Origin: Kiritimatiellia bacterium
Lineage (GTDB): Bacteria > Verrucomicrobiota > Kiritimatiellia > UBA8416 > JABMPJ01
Direction: 5' to 3'
Length of the DNA: 64,000 bases
NCBI GenBank assembly: GCA_030745755.1
Contig: JASLOA010000027.1
Location: 1-64,000 of the forward strand
The notes under the pieces were generated by a model. That model was not told where the DNA came from. It worked only from the letters and a program-made list of their open reading frames with translations, and ran no database searches. Below are positions 34,489 through 42,799 of this stretch, in pieces (position 1 is the stretch's first letter; every line of letters begins with the position of its first letter). A program made the position numbers and the translations under genes.

Positions 34489-35427
34489 ATGAGGTCGAAT
34501 TTGAGAAAAGTTGGCTCCATTCGTTTACTCGTGATACATGTTGACAATCAAGAGGTTGTGAGAGCGTTCCAGAAAAAAGCGTGCAAGGAAAACACGGTTT
34601 TGAAGGATTGTAGTACGAATAGATCAGCTACAGCCAAGAGATGGCCACCCACAGGTACACGGGAGTGGGCTGCCAGTAATGTTAACATCCAGGATGGTTG
34701 CGAACATGGCTGCCGTTACTGCTATGCCAAGACGATGGCAATTCGCTTCAAGCGCATGACCTCAGAGACGTGGCAGGAGCCGCGGCTACGGGAACGCGAT
34801 GTCAATCGCGGGTTCGCGAAGAGGTCCGGCCGGATCATGTTCCCGACAGCACATGACATTACCGAGAAGAATATCGATGCGTGTCTGACCGTGTTGAAGC
34901 TGATGCTGGAAGCTGGTAACGACGTGTTGATCGTCTCCAAGCCTTGTCTCCCGTGTGTTGAGCGGCTGTGCGCTCAACTGGATCCCTATCGAGGTCAGAT
35001 CGTCTTCCGCTTTTCAATTGGTTCAGCGAGTTCCCCTGTTCTGAAGTTTTGGGAGCCGGGAGCTCCGACATTTGAGCAGCGCCTATCCTGTCTCAAAGCA
35101 GCGTTCCTCCGGGATTTCGAAACCAGTGTGTCTTGCGAGCCGATGTTGGACGACCGGATCGACCGTGTTGTCGATGCCGTCCATCCATATGTCACAGATT
35201 CCATCTGGCTGGGGAAGATCAACAGGCTCCGCAGTATTCTTCCGCAAAACTGCCCGAACGACCCAAAAACGGTGCGCAAGGGCGAAGCCCTGATGGAAGC
35301 ACAGAACGACGATGCCATCCGTGCTCTCTACAAGCGCTACTGCCACGACCCGAAGATCAAGTGGAAAGACAGCATCAAGGAAGTCGTGGGGCTGGATCGT
35401 CCCGTCTCTGTAGGTCTGGACGAATAG
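34489..35427 (+). CDS. Radical SAM protein of the SplB-like/Gp37-like type
   Basis: The 4Fe-4S radical SAM motif CEHGCRYCYAK (C71-x3-C75-x2-C78 with this start) is followed by sequence typical of a small family often found with phage or mobile genes: RIMFPTAHDITEKNIDAC, LLIVSKPCLP-like VLIVSKPCLP, FRFSIGSAS and VTDSIWLGKINR. The chemistry is unknown; relatives of this group were compared with spore photoproduct lyase. The start is uncertain: ATG 34489 is the first sensible one, and earlier sequence reads through repeat DNA. Neighbours are repeats, which suggests a transferred gene. Confidence 0.72.
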   Translation: MRSNLRKVGSIRLLVIHVDNQEVVRAFQKKACKENTVLKDCSTNRSATAKRWPPTGTREWAASNVNIQDGCEHGCRYCYAKTMAIRFKRMTSETWQEPRLRERDVNRGFAKRSGRIMFPTAHDITEKNIDACLTVLKLMLEAGNDVLIVSKPCLPCVERLCAQLDPYRGQIVFRFSIGSASSPVLKFWEPGAPTFEQRLSCLKAAFLRDFETSVSCEPMLDDRIDRVVDAVHPYVTDSIWLGKINRLRSILPQNCPNDPKTVRKGEALMEAQNDDAIRALYKRYCHDPKIKWKDSIKEVVGLDRPVSVGLDE

Positions 35428-35810
35428 GCCATCGAAGACCGTGGAGAAGACCTGTACATAGGTCACTCCAAGTAACATATAGGCAACTGGAGCGCTGTCA
35501 TGTTGCTCGGCGGAAAGGGCAACTGTGATCCTGCTTTCTGCGCACAAGGGGGCGCACTATGCGAAGCTGTGTGTCGAGGGTCTGTTGGAAATGTCTCGAC
35601 GGGGGTGGCATCACTCTTTGGGTCGCGGATTTGGCGTGTGTCCTTTCCGAGTCCCTGCGCGATCTGATCGGTTTTCAGAATACTGCAGTGTCAATAGTGA
35701 GAAGGATGACATTATGTATATCTACCTATCACTAAGCATGTTGCATGAAGTATTGTAAAGACTTGTAAAGGTTTATACGCGATGCTATGGTGCACATATC
35801 GAGCTAAGGA
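35428..35810. other. Gene-free region upstream of the HTH-STAS gene
   Basis: No coding frame is convincing here. The 3' part is AT-richer than the surroundings and holds two TTGTAAAG units (35755 and 35763) and a weak sigma-70-like pair, TTGTAA then TATGGT 17 bp later, in front of the start at 35811. Confidence 0.45.
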
Positions 35811-36254
35811 ATGGAAAAGAGGGCAGATGCTTCATACATGACGATTGAAGAGGCGTGCAAACTTCTTAAAGTCAGTCGCCCCACTCTCAATTCATACCGC
35901 AAGAAATATGGAATCAAAGAAAGCAGAGTGAAAAGAGAAGTTCGACTAGACAAACTCGACGTCCTCAAGAAGCTCTACTTGCCGAGCAAAGACACTGCCC
36001 CGGAATTGATATTCACCGTTGCCAATACCTTCGACGTAGATGACTGTGAAATAACGAAAGATGTGTTCGATTTCAGGCGGATTAGGGAGATAGATCCTTT
36101 CGGAGCAATATGCCTACTTTGCCGGATCAAGACCCGGATTCGAAATCGAGGAGCTGTCAGTCTTCTGTCTGATAAACGCTCGACGTCTGCCTACTTGCGG
36201 GACATCGGTCTCTTTGCGGAGCTGAACAGACGATTCGCAGCAGGTTCATTTTGA
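35811..36254 (+). CDS. HTH plus STAS-like protein, N-terminal part of a +1-frameshifted gene
   Basis: The first 60 residues form an excisionase/MerR-type helix-turn-helix (MTIEEACKLLKVSRPTLNSYRKKYG). Residues about 75-140 resemble a STAS-like domain (FRRIREIDPFGAICLLCRIKTR then SAYLRDIGLFAELNR). The frame ends in UUU UGA C at 36249-36255, and the next frame continues the expected ATPase. A +1 slip there would give a 359-residue HTH-STAS-GHKL protein. Proteins with a STAS-like N-terminus and a GHKL C-terminus are known; an added HTH is less usual. Confidence 0.7.
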   Translation: MEKRADASYMTIEEACKLLKVSRPTLNSYRKKYGIKESRVKREVRLDKLDVLKKLYLPSKDTAPELIFTVANTFDVDDCEITKDVFDFRRIREIDPFGAICLLCRIKTRIRNRGAVSLLSDKRSTSAYLRDIGLFAELNRRFAAGSF

Positions 36255-36255
36255 C
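36242..36255 (+). other. Candidate +1 programmed frameshift site
   Basis: AGG-TTCA-TTT-TGA-C: an SD-like AGG, a 4-base spacer, then UUU and stop UGA followed by C. The prfB site AGGGGG-UAU-CUU-UGA-C has the same order. UUUU allows Phe-tRNA to re-pair after a +1 step and continue with GAC. The overlap of the two open frames is only 36226-36252, so the junction must fall here or be an indel in the T4 run. Confidence 0.4.
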
Positions 36256-36345
36256 GACGCAGCGCTACTCAAGCCAGACCGCACTCCTGCCGACGTCATC
36301 CTCCCGCTTCATATCATTGGATACAGGGGTGGGGAGAAGGCAATA

Positions 36346-36891
36346 TTGGATGTGCTCTACAGACAGCTCGCAGTACAAGGCTTTTCGGAGGACCTGCGCA
36401 GCTCTCTTGGCTGGGTTTTGGGAGAATTGGCTGACAACGTGGCTACTCATGCAACCGGACCATGCTACGTCATGCTCACCAGCAGAGAGACAGACCAGAA
36501 GATTCTCGTGCTAACCGTGGGAGACATTGGAGTAGGCATACCGAGAAGAATCAAGTCCAAGGCCGCATACAGCGGACTGTCCGACATGCAGGCACTTATA
36601 TGGGCATTCAAATCTGGTGTATCCTCCTGGGATGACGAATATGAACGGGGAAAGGGGCTTAACGATATTCTCGGGGTGGCGAAAGGTAATCTTGGGAACG
36701 TTAGAGCTGAATCGAACGGGCGTGCTGTCCGCTTCGATTTCAAAAGAGGTCCGCATTGCTGTTTAGTTGGAAGTGCAGGTACGCAGTCAGATGGGACTCG
36801 CTACTGTATCGTTCTTACAGACTCAGAATTCGCTGCCACGACAAAGCGCGAGATTGATCAGATGCTAGACACATTCCTGGAGGAGCTATGA
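36346..36891 (+). CDS. GHKL-type ATPase domain protein
   Basis: The GHKL ATP-binding motifs are visible: N box GELADNVATHA, G1 box VGDIGVGIPRRI and the later GKGLNDI. There is no DHp histidine domain, so it is more like an anti-sigma/partner-switching or GHKL effector than a sensor kinase. The nominal TTG start at 36346 lies inside the conserved region; coding similarity begins at or before 36255, supporting the view that this is the second half of the upstream gene. The stop overlaps the next start by 4 bp (ATGA). Confidence 0.72.
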   Translation: MDVLYRQLAVQGFSEDLRSSLGWVLGELADNVATHATGPCYVMLTSRETDQKILVLTVGDIGVGIPRRIKSKAAYSGLSDMQALIWAFKSGVSSWDDEYERGKGLNDILGVAKGNLGNVRAESNGRAVRFDFKRGPHCCLVGSAGTQSDGTRYCIVLTDSEFAATTKREIDQMLDTFLEEL

Positions 36892-37166
36892 CAAATGTTA
36901 AGATGAGTCAGTTTGGCTCTACGCTGACTGATAGAGAGGACGGCAAAAGAGCGGCCCTATCGATCCTGGAGCGCACGCCACCGCCGGTGCAACTGGATTT
37001 CGCAGGTGTCGTGGCACTCGGTTCTTCGTTCGGTGAAGAGGTCGTCCGTAGCATAGCCAAGAACCAAAACGACACCGTTGCTATTGTCAACGCCAGCAAT
37101 GTTGTGCGAAATTCGCTATATCGCATTGCGGAAGGCACATCCATACACCTTTCTTTTGAGGTGTAA
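36888..37166 (+). CDS. STAS-like (DUF4325-type) protein
   Basis: The 92-residue protein resembles DUF4325 STAS-like domains: VQLDFAGVVALGSSFGEEVVRSI matches the style LDFxGVxxxxSSFxEE. Such small proteins are commonly encoded directly after GHKL ATPases. STAS/GHKL pairs suggest partner switching, where phosphorylation or binding controls an unidentified target. It starts 4 bp inside the ATPase stop codon, so production is coupled. Confidence 0.78.
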   Translation: MTNVKMSQFGSTLTDREDGKRAALSILERTPPPVQLDFAGVVALGSSFGEEVVRSIAKNQNDTVAIVNASNVVRNSLYRIAEGTSIHLSFEV

Positions 37167-37526
37167 ACTAGGCCTTAACTTAGTCGTTGAGTGCGTGTCC
37201 CCACTTGTTCCTTGGAGAATAACCGATCACCGACGCGAACTCGTTCGTAATGGCTGGGTCGGCTTCTCTTTTCTCGCCGATGACGCGGCCATCGAACTAG
37301 GTATTCTACACCACCATGTCGCCGTGGGAGCACCAACTGCTGCCCCGGTAGGTATCGGCTCACGGGCTAGGTCGTGGAGCTTATAGACGACATAGCCGTT
37401 GTGGGGCTCCTTGCGATTGGCTATAATCTGAATTCCGTTCCCTATAGAAATGTGTCCCACTGACCTGTATGGTCAGCTGCCGTAGGTATCTTCATAAAGC
37501 CGACGAACAGAACTCTCGTAACCGGA
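37167..37526. other. Gene-free region with a possible degraded frame
   Basis: About 360 bp. On the minus strand a short frame near 37227-37460 encodes IQIIANRKEPHNGYVVYKLHD, which looks protein-like but matches nothing I know and lacks a ribosome-binding site. A remnant is possible. No RNA gene is evident. Confidence 0.35.
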
Positions 37527-37529
37527 TTG

Positions 37530-40500
37530 ATGGCCTTGGCATGTCTTCCGCTCATGGCTGCGGATGCTGCTCTGGATCCTGCGCAGGCCCTGCTTCCACC
37601 TGAAGACGAGCCGGACATGCCGGACGAAGCACTGGCGCCTGGCGAAAGGCCCTCTCTGGTGCAGCAGCCGACCGGTCCGAACGTCGAGCTGAGCGGGATG
37701 GAGAGTGTGGCGGGTACGTGGATCTCGCAAGGCCCCGGGCGGGCCACCGATGGACAGGTTGAGAATGTATCCCCCGGTGACGATGTTGTGGGTGCGGTTC
37801 ACACCGTGCTCCCGCATCCGGTTAATGCTGATATTCTGTACGCCGGTACTGTAAACGGCGGCGTCTGGCTTACCACGAACGCAACATCCGTTTACCCTGT
37901 CTGGACTGCGTTGACCGACGATCAACCGTCGCTCTCGATCGGGGCGATGGAGTATGATCGCAGCGACACCAATCATCAGACGATCGTGGTCGGTTTTGGC
38001 CGCTACAGCAGCTTCTCGCGAAGGGGCACCACGCTGGCGCCCGGCCTGATTCGTACCGTTGATGGCGGTGCGAGCTGGAGCGCCATTGACGACCCGCTTC
38101 TGGACGGCGAGGGCTGCGCGGGAATCTATGCCTGCGGGACGGTGATCGTCTATGCCGGAAATGCCATAAGCGGGAGCGGCGGGCTCTATCGAAGCGCAGA
38201 TACGGGCTCTACATGGACTGCGATTGACGGCGCCGGTGGTAGTGGACTGCCCAATGATGACGTGCATGATCTGACGTCGGATCCCAACAACACCAATCGG
38301 CTCTACCTATCGCTTGATGACACCGGCGTTTACCGGTCGGATGACATGGGGGGGACCTGGACGGATATCTCCGATACGACAATCAGCAATGTGTGCAGTG
38401 CCGGCGGCAACAACAATGCCGAGTTGGCGGTCTCTCCCGCGAACGGTCGGCTATACGCATCAATTGTGAACTATGGGCAGGCTGTCTACATCGGCTACAC
38501 GGACAATCCCGGAGCGGCGACACCTGTATGGACCGAGATGGACATTCCCTGTATGCCCGCAACAGGCGGAAGTTCGTACACGATCATCGGTGCCACGGAT
38601 GCATCTCCCATCGAGATCACTACTTCCGCAAACCACTCGTTTGATTCGGGCAACTGGGTCTCTATTAGCAATGTGACGGGCAATACTGCGGCCAACGGAG
38701 TCTTCGCAATTGATTATGTAGAAACGAATGCATTTACGCTGCGTTATTCGACCGGCAACGGGACCCATAGCGGGGGAGGGACCGCGACATCGGCCACGGT
38801 TATGAACCCGCGCGACAAGCCCGGTGGCCAAGGCGGCATTCACTTCGCAATCGTAGCGCACCCGACGGATACGAACACCGTCTTTGTCGGCGGAGATCGG
38901 CAGCCGGGCTCATTCCCCACGTTCATTGGAGCTTTAGATTACAGCGGCAACCTCTGGCGAGGCGACACGACTGTCAGCCGCACGATGGAGTGCCCTTCGC
39001 CACAGTGGGAGCACCTGACGCACTCAGATTCCGTCGCGGCCATACCTAGCGGCGGTACGGCAAGTAGCAGCAGCCCGCATGCCGACTCCCGTGAGATGGT
39101 GTTCGATGCCAACGGCGACATCATTGAGGGTGACGACGGAGGCATCTATCGTCGGACCAGCCCGCTTGACAACTCAGGCGACTGGGTCTCGATCATCGGG
39201 GATCTGCGCTGCTCTGAGCAGCACGACATCGCGTACGACCCCATTTCCGATATCATCATCAGTGGCAACCAGGACACCGGAACCACGTTTCAGAACGCTC
39301 CCGGATCAGCCGTCTGGAGCAGTCTGTCGACCGCCGACGGCGGCGATGTGGCCGTCTCGGTGGATCCGGACAATCCGGCCCAATCCGTGCGTTACAGCAG
39401 TTTTCAGAACCTGAGCACATTCCGGCGCGTCACCTACAATTCCGCAGGTAGCCCTGTTGCTGTGGCTTTCCCTTCACTGACCGTCACCAATGGTTCTGCC
39501 CTGTCCAAACAGTTTGTCACCCCGGTGGCGGTGAACAGAATCGATGCAAATCGCATCATTATCGGTGGTGACAACTCTCCCTACGAGTCGTTCAACCAGG
39601 GCGACACAATCGCTGAACTGAACACGAACCAGGGCGTCAGCGTCACCGGCTCCTCGGCCGGGCGCGCGATCGTCTACGGCGGTCGGAGTCAGGGGACAAA
39701 CAATGCGGACGTGATCTACCTGTCATCCGGCAGCGAGATCTGGGTCCGCACAGCCGGCACCGGTGATCTGACCGAGTCGACAGCCTATCCCGGTGGATCG
39801 GTCCGAGGGCTGGTCATGGATCCGGAGGATTGGACAACTCTCTTTGTGGTGGACAGCGACCAGGTATTTTCAACGACGAATGCAGGGATAAGCTGGACGG
39901 ATATCACGGGCGATCTCAGTGGTGCCGGCATGCGTTCGGTTGAGTGTATCCGGGATGGGACACGACTGGCCGTGGTGGTCGGCACAGGTTCCGGCATATA
40001 CGGTGCGCGCAGCGATGACCTGACAGACTGGTTCAAGATCGGTGAGGGCATGCCGAACGCGCTGGCCTACGACATGACCTATGATGCCACGGACAATGTT
40101 GTTGTTGTGGGCACACTGGGACGTGGGGCGTGGTCGTATACCAATGCCACCCGTATTGTTACCGACCCGCTGCCTACGTTCCTGTTGGACACTGAAGTGG
40201 TCGGCAACGGAGCGGTGGACGTTTCCGATCAGCTCTTCTCTTCCGGTGTTGTAGCTGTCGTCAATGCAACAGCCGATCCGTACTTCCATCATGAGCGGTG
40301 GAGCGGCGACACGAACGGTGCCAGCGTCACGAGCAATCAGATCAGTGTAGTGATGGATCAGGCGCGGCAAGTCGTGGCACACTTCGATGAGAATCTCGTG
40401 ACCAATGGGATGCCCGAGTGGTGGCTGGCCTCGTTTGGCTGGACTAATGACTTCATGACCGTGGCCACGAATGACACGGATGGCGACGGAATGCTTGCGT

Positions 40501-40772
40501 GGGAAGAATGGAATGCCGACACGATTCCCACCAATTTCGCTTCGGTGCTGAGCATCACGTACGTGACAGTGACGAATGGCGGTGTCCGCGTTGGCTGGAA
40601 GGGGGGCGTGGCTGCAACGCAGTACCTTGATTACGCAGACGATCTGCTGGAGACGCCCGATCCCTGGCACACCTTGCTCACAAGTCCGCCGCCCACAGCC
40701 GTCTCAACGACCTATCAACACAGCGGCAGTGTGACGGGACGCTTCTACCGTCTGCGGGCAGTTCGTCCCTGA
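37530..40772 (+). CDS. Large secreted BNR/sialidase-type repeat protein
   Basis: About 1080 residues, secreted through an N-terminal signal (ALACLPLMAADAA). Several Asp-box style motifs are visible: RTVDGGASWSAID, YRSADTGSTWTAIDG, YRSDDMGGTWTDIS and STTNAGISWTDI. These are the BNR/VPS10-type turns of a beta-propeller. The C-terminal 130 residues contain PEWWLASFGWTND and NDTDGDGMLAWEEWNAD, then a beta-rich module. No catalytic triad for a glycosidase is evident, so binding or scaffolding is as likely as hydrolysis. Start uncertain between TTG 37527 and ATG 37530. Confidence 0.85.
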   Translation: MALACLPLMAADAALDPAQALLPPEDEPDMPDEALAPGERPSLVQQPTGPNVELSGMESVAGTWISQGPGRATDGQVENVSPGDDVVGAVHTVLPHPVNADILYAGTVNGGVWLTTNATSVYPVWTALTDDQPSLSIGAMEYDRSDTNHQTIVVGFGRYSSFSRRGTTLAPGLIRTVDGGASWSAIDDPLLDGEGCAGIYACGTVIVYAGNAISGSGGLYRSADTGSTWTAIDGAGGSGLPNDDVHDLTSDPNNTNRLYLSLDDTGVYRSDDMGGTWTDISDTTISNVCSAGGNNNAELAVSPANGRLYASIVNYGQAVYIGYTDNPGAATPVWTEMDIPCMPATGGSSYTIIGATDASPIEITTSANHSFDSGNWVSISNVTGNTAANGVFAIDYVETNAFTLRYSTGNGTHSGGGTATSATVMNPRDKPGGQGGIHFAIVAHPTDTNTVFVGGDRQPGSFPTFIGALDYSGNLWRGDTTVSRTMECPSPQWEHLTHSDSVAAIPSGGTASSSSPHADSREMVFDANGDIIEGDDGGIYRRTSPLDNSGDWVSIIGDLRCSEQHDIAYDPISDIIISGNQDTGTTFQNAPGSAVWSSLSTADGGDVAVSVDPDNPAQSVRYSSFQNLSTFRRVTYNSAGSPVAVAFPSLTVTNGSALSKQFVTPVAVNRIDANRIIIGGDNSPYESFNQGDTIAELNTNQGVSVTGSSAGRAIVYGGRSQGTNNADVIYLSSGSEIWVRTAGTGDLTESTAYPGGSVRGLVMDPEDWTTLFVVDSDQVFSTTNAGISWTDITGDLSGAGMRSVECIRDGTRLAVVVGTGSGIYGARSDDLTDWFKIGEGMPNALAYDMTYDATDNVVVVGTLGRGAWSYTNATRIVTDPLPTFLLDTEVVGNGAVDVSDQLFSSGVVAVVNATADPYFHHERWSGDTNGASVTSNQISVVMDQARQVVAHFDENLVTNGMPEWWLASFGWTNDFMTVATNDTDGDGMLAWEEWNADTIPTNFASVLSITYVTVTNGGVRVGWKGGVAATQYLDYADDLLETPDPWHTLLTSPPPTAVSTTYQHSGSVTGRFYRLRAVRP

Positions 40773-40898
40773 TCGTCTCAAGTTGGGGGGCGTTTCCGGC
40801 GCGAGGTCCTTGGGTCGTGTGGGAAGGCAGCAGAGGCTTGACCTCCATGTGAAGGCCCCGTAGGGTTCCGCTTTTGCGAATAATAGAGGAAGCCCACC

Positions 40899-41918
40899 AT
40901 GATTCACCAGAACGTCGAACTTCACAATGTAGCCGAGACCACTCCCCGCGATGGTGGGGTTGCGTTGCAGCGTGTTCCAGGATCCTTGCGGGCGCATCTC
41001 AACGAGGGCGCGCAGTTCAAGGTCATGCAACCGGGCAGTGGCGAGATCCGTTTTGCATTGGACCGTGGCGCCGGTGCCAGCGTTACGCTTTCAACCGTAC
41101 CCAGCGACAACTGGGGGGAAGAGACGGCCGTGACGGTCTTCTTCGGTGACTATCGGCATGATATGGTGACGATCGGGCCCGATCCGGTGACGATCGAAAT
41201 CGGGTGGAGTGAGCAGCTTCTGGCTTGCTACGACGAAGTCCTGAAGATTCCGCACGCCTTCTCTCCCAATGTGGTTCGCCTCATGATGCGGGGCGCGCAG
41301 GTGGTCTTTCATCGTGCCGAGGGCACTGGCGTGCGTCCACCCACCCGTGATGAACTGCCGGGCACGCGTTACCTGGCCTACGGCACGTCCATTACGCACG
41401 GAGCAGCGGCATCGGCGCCCTATCTCAGCTATGCAGCACAGACCGCGCGTCATCTTGGGGCCGATCTCTTGAACTTTGGCGTGGACGGATCGTGCCAGGC
41501 AGAGAAGGAGTTCGCGGATTACTTCGCCTCGCGCGATGACTGGGACATCGCTTCCCTGGCGCTGTCGGTCAACATGATGGGGTTCGAAGAGGACGAGTTC
41601 GCCCGCCGCATCCGCTACATGGTCCACACCGTCGCAGGTGCCCATCCCGACAAACCGGTCGGCTGCATCACGCTCTATCCCTATTTCGGTGACCTCAAAC
41701 TGATCGAGGTGCATAACCCGGCCAAGGCCGAACGGTTCCGGCAGATTCTGCGTGATGCCGTCCGCGACTGTCCCACACCCAATGCGCACCTCATCGAGGG
41801 GCCCGACATCCTGCAGACGTTCACCGGTCACACGACCGACCTGATTCATCCTGCCGACGATGGCATGATAGAGATGGGGCGGAATCTCGCCGCGGCGCTG
41901 AGCGGCCTGATGGGGTAG
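40899..41918 (+). CDS. SGNH/GDSL-family hydrolase
   Basis: The 339-residue protein has SGNH block motifs: YGTSITHG with nucleophile Ser164, GVDGSCQAEKE, and the C-terminal Asp314-x-x-His317 (TDLIHPADDG). The first 150 residues form a beta-rich domain seen in carbohydrate-esterase SGNH families. No signal peptide is visible, so it may act in the cytoplasm or need another route. Members hydrolyse esters of lipids or sugars; substrate unknown. The ATG at 40899 has a weak ribosome-binding site (AGAGGAAGC). Confidence 0.85.
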   Translation: MIHQNVELHNVAETTPRDGGVALQRVPGSLRAHLNEGAQFKVMQPGSGEIRFALDRGAGASVTLSTVPSDNWGEETAVTVFFGDYRHDMVTIGPDPVTIEIGWSEQLLACYDEVLKIPHAFSPNVVRLMMRGAQVVFHRAEGTGVRPPTRDELPGTRYLAYGTSITHGAAASAPYLSYAAQTARHLGADLLNFGVDGSCQAEKEFADYFASRDDWDIASLALSVNMMGFEEDEFARRIRYMVHTVAGAHPDKPVGCITLYPYFGDLKLIEVHNPAKAERFRQILRDAVRDCPTPNAHLIEGPDILQTFTGHTTDLIHPADDGMIEMGRNLAAALSGLMG

Positions 41919-42075
41919 CGCTTTGCCCTCGTGGATATGGTCCTGGAATAGCCGCACGCTGAGCGGCCCTACACGGTGTCCTGACGGGAAGGTATACCGC
42001 TAACTAGAGGGCTGTCCCGGCCTACCGCCGAATCACACCCATAAGGTCTGGCAGCTTGACAAACGTAAATCTGTA

Positions 42076-42096
42076 ATGCATAGTTCCATTATACAT
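42076..42096. promoter_or_regulatory. Operator-like repeat of the second Phd/VapC module
   Basis: ATGCATA-N7-TATACAT is an imperfect palindrome 16 bp before the antitoxin start at 42113. TTGACA at 42057-42062 lies upstream and would serve as a -35 box. Confidence 0.45.
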
Positions 42097-42112
42097 AACG
42101 GAGAAAATCGTA

Positions 42113-42349
42113 ATGCAGGCAACAGTAGTAGATTTACGATACCACATGAATGATGTCCTCAAGGCGTTAGACCGCAATGAGAATGTGGACATTCTTTATC
42201 GCGGCAAAAGAAAGGGTGTGCTCGTGGCGAAGGCAGACCGAGCCGGGGGTAAGGTGCAAGATCACCCCTTCTTCAACATGCGTGGGTCGGAGCGTTCCGT
42301 CTCGGCAGAAATGGATGATCTTCGCGGAGGTCGTTACCGTGATATTTGA
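42113..42349 (+). CDS. Phd-like antitoxin
   Basis: The 78-residue protein follows the Phd/YefM pattern (VVDLRYHMNDVLKALDRNENVDILYRGKRKGVLV) and has an unstructured tail (HPFFNMRGSERSVSAEMDDLRGGRY) that should contact the PIN toxin. Start ATG 42113 follows GGAGAAAATCGTA. It overlaps the toxin gene by 11 bp. Confidence 0.8.
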   Translation: MQATVVDLRYHMNDVLKALDRNENVDILYRGKRKGVLVAKADRAGGKVQDHPFFNMRGSERSVSAEMDDLRGGRYRDI

Positions 42350-42716
42350 TACGGACGTTTTCATCTGGATTGAGAGAGGCAACAGCAAAGCTGCACGCCT
42401 TGTTGAGAAGGAGGAAGAGCGCTTCATTTCAGTGCAGACCTATCTGGAACTGCTTCAGTGTGCAAGAGACAAGAAGCAGCACGACTGCACAAAGCAGTTT
42501 CTAAAGGACTTCGGGTTTAGAACGCTCCCGCTTTCCGACAACGTTGGCCACCGTGCCACCGTGTACATTGAGGAGTACTCGCTGTCTCACGGGCTTAGAG
42601 CTGGCGACGCTCTCATCGCCGCGACTGCCACGGAGAACAACATGACGCTTTGCTCAAGCAACGCAAAGCACTTCAAGCCTATCAAGGACCTGAAGCTCAG
42701 AGTGTTTCGCCCATAG
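42339..42716 (+). CDS. VapC-type PIN-domain toxin
   Basis: Starting at GTG 42339 (after GGAGG), the product of 125 residues opens with IFDTDVFIWIERG (metal-binding Asp) and ends with LRAGDALIAATATENNMTLCSSNAKHF, the C-terminal acidic PIN motif. It is likely a toxic ribonuclease controlled by the upstream Phd-like protein. Reading from earlier Met codons out of frame with the antitoxin would add no PIN sequence. Confidence 0.85.
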   Translation: MIFDTDVFIWIERGNSKAARLVEKEEERFISVQTYLELLQCARDKKQHDCTKQFLKDFGFRTLPLSDNVGHRATVYIEEYSLSHGLRAGDALIAATATENNMTLCSSNAKHFKPIKDLKLRVFRP

Positions 42717-42799
42717 AGGGGCTGCCAACAAGGTGAATGGAAGCATACTGTTTCAAAGCCGCGCTTCGCTTGCTCTGAAAAGCTGGTCATTGCGCAGTT

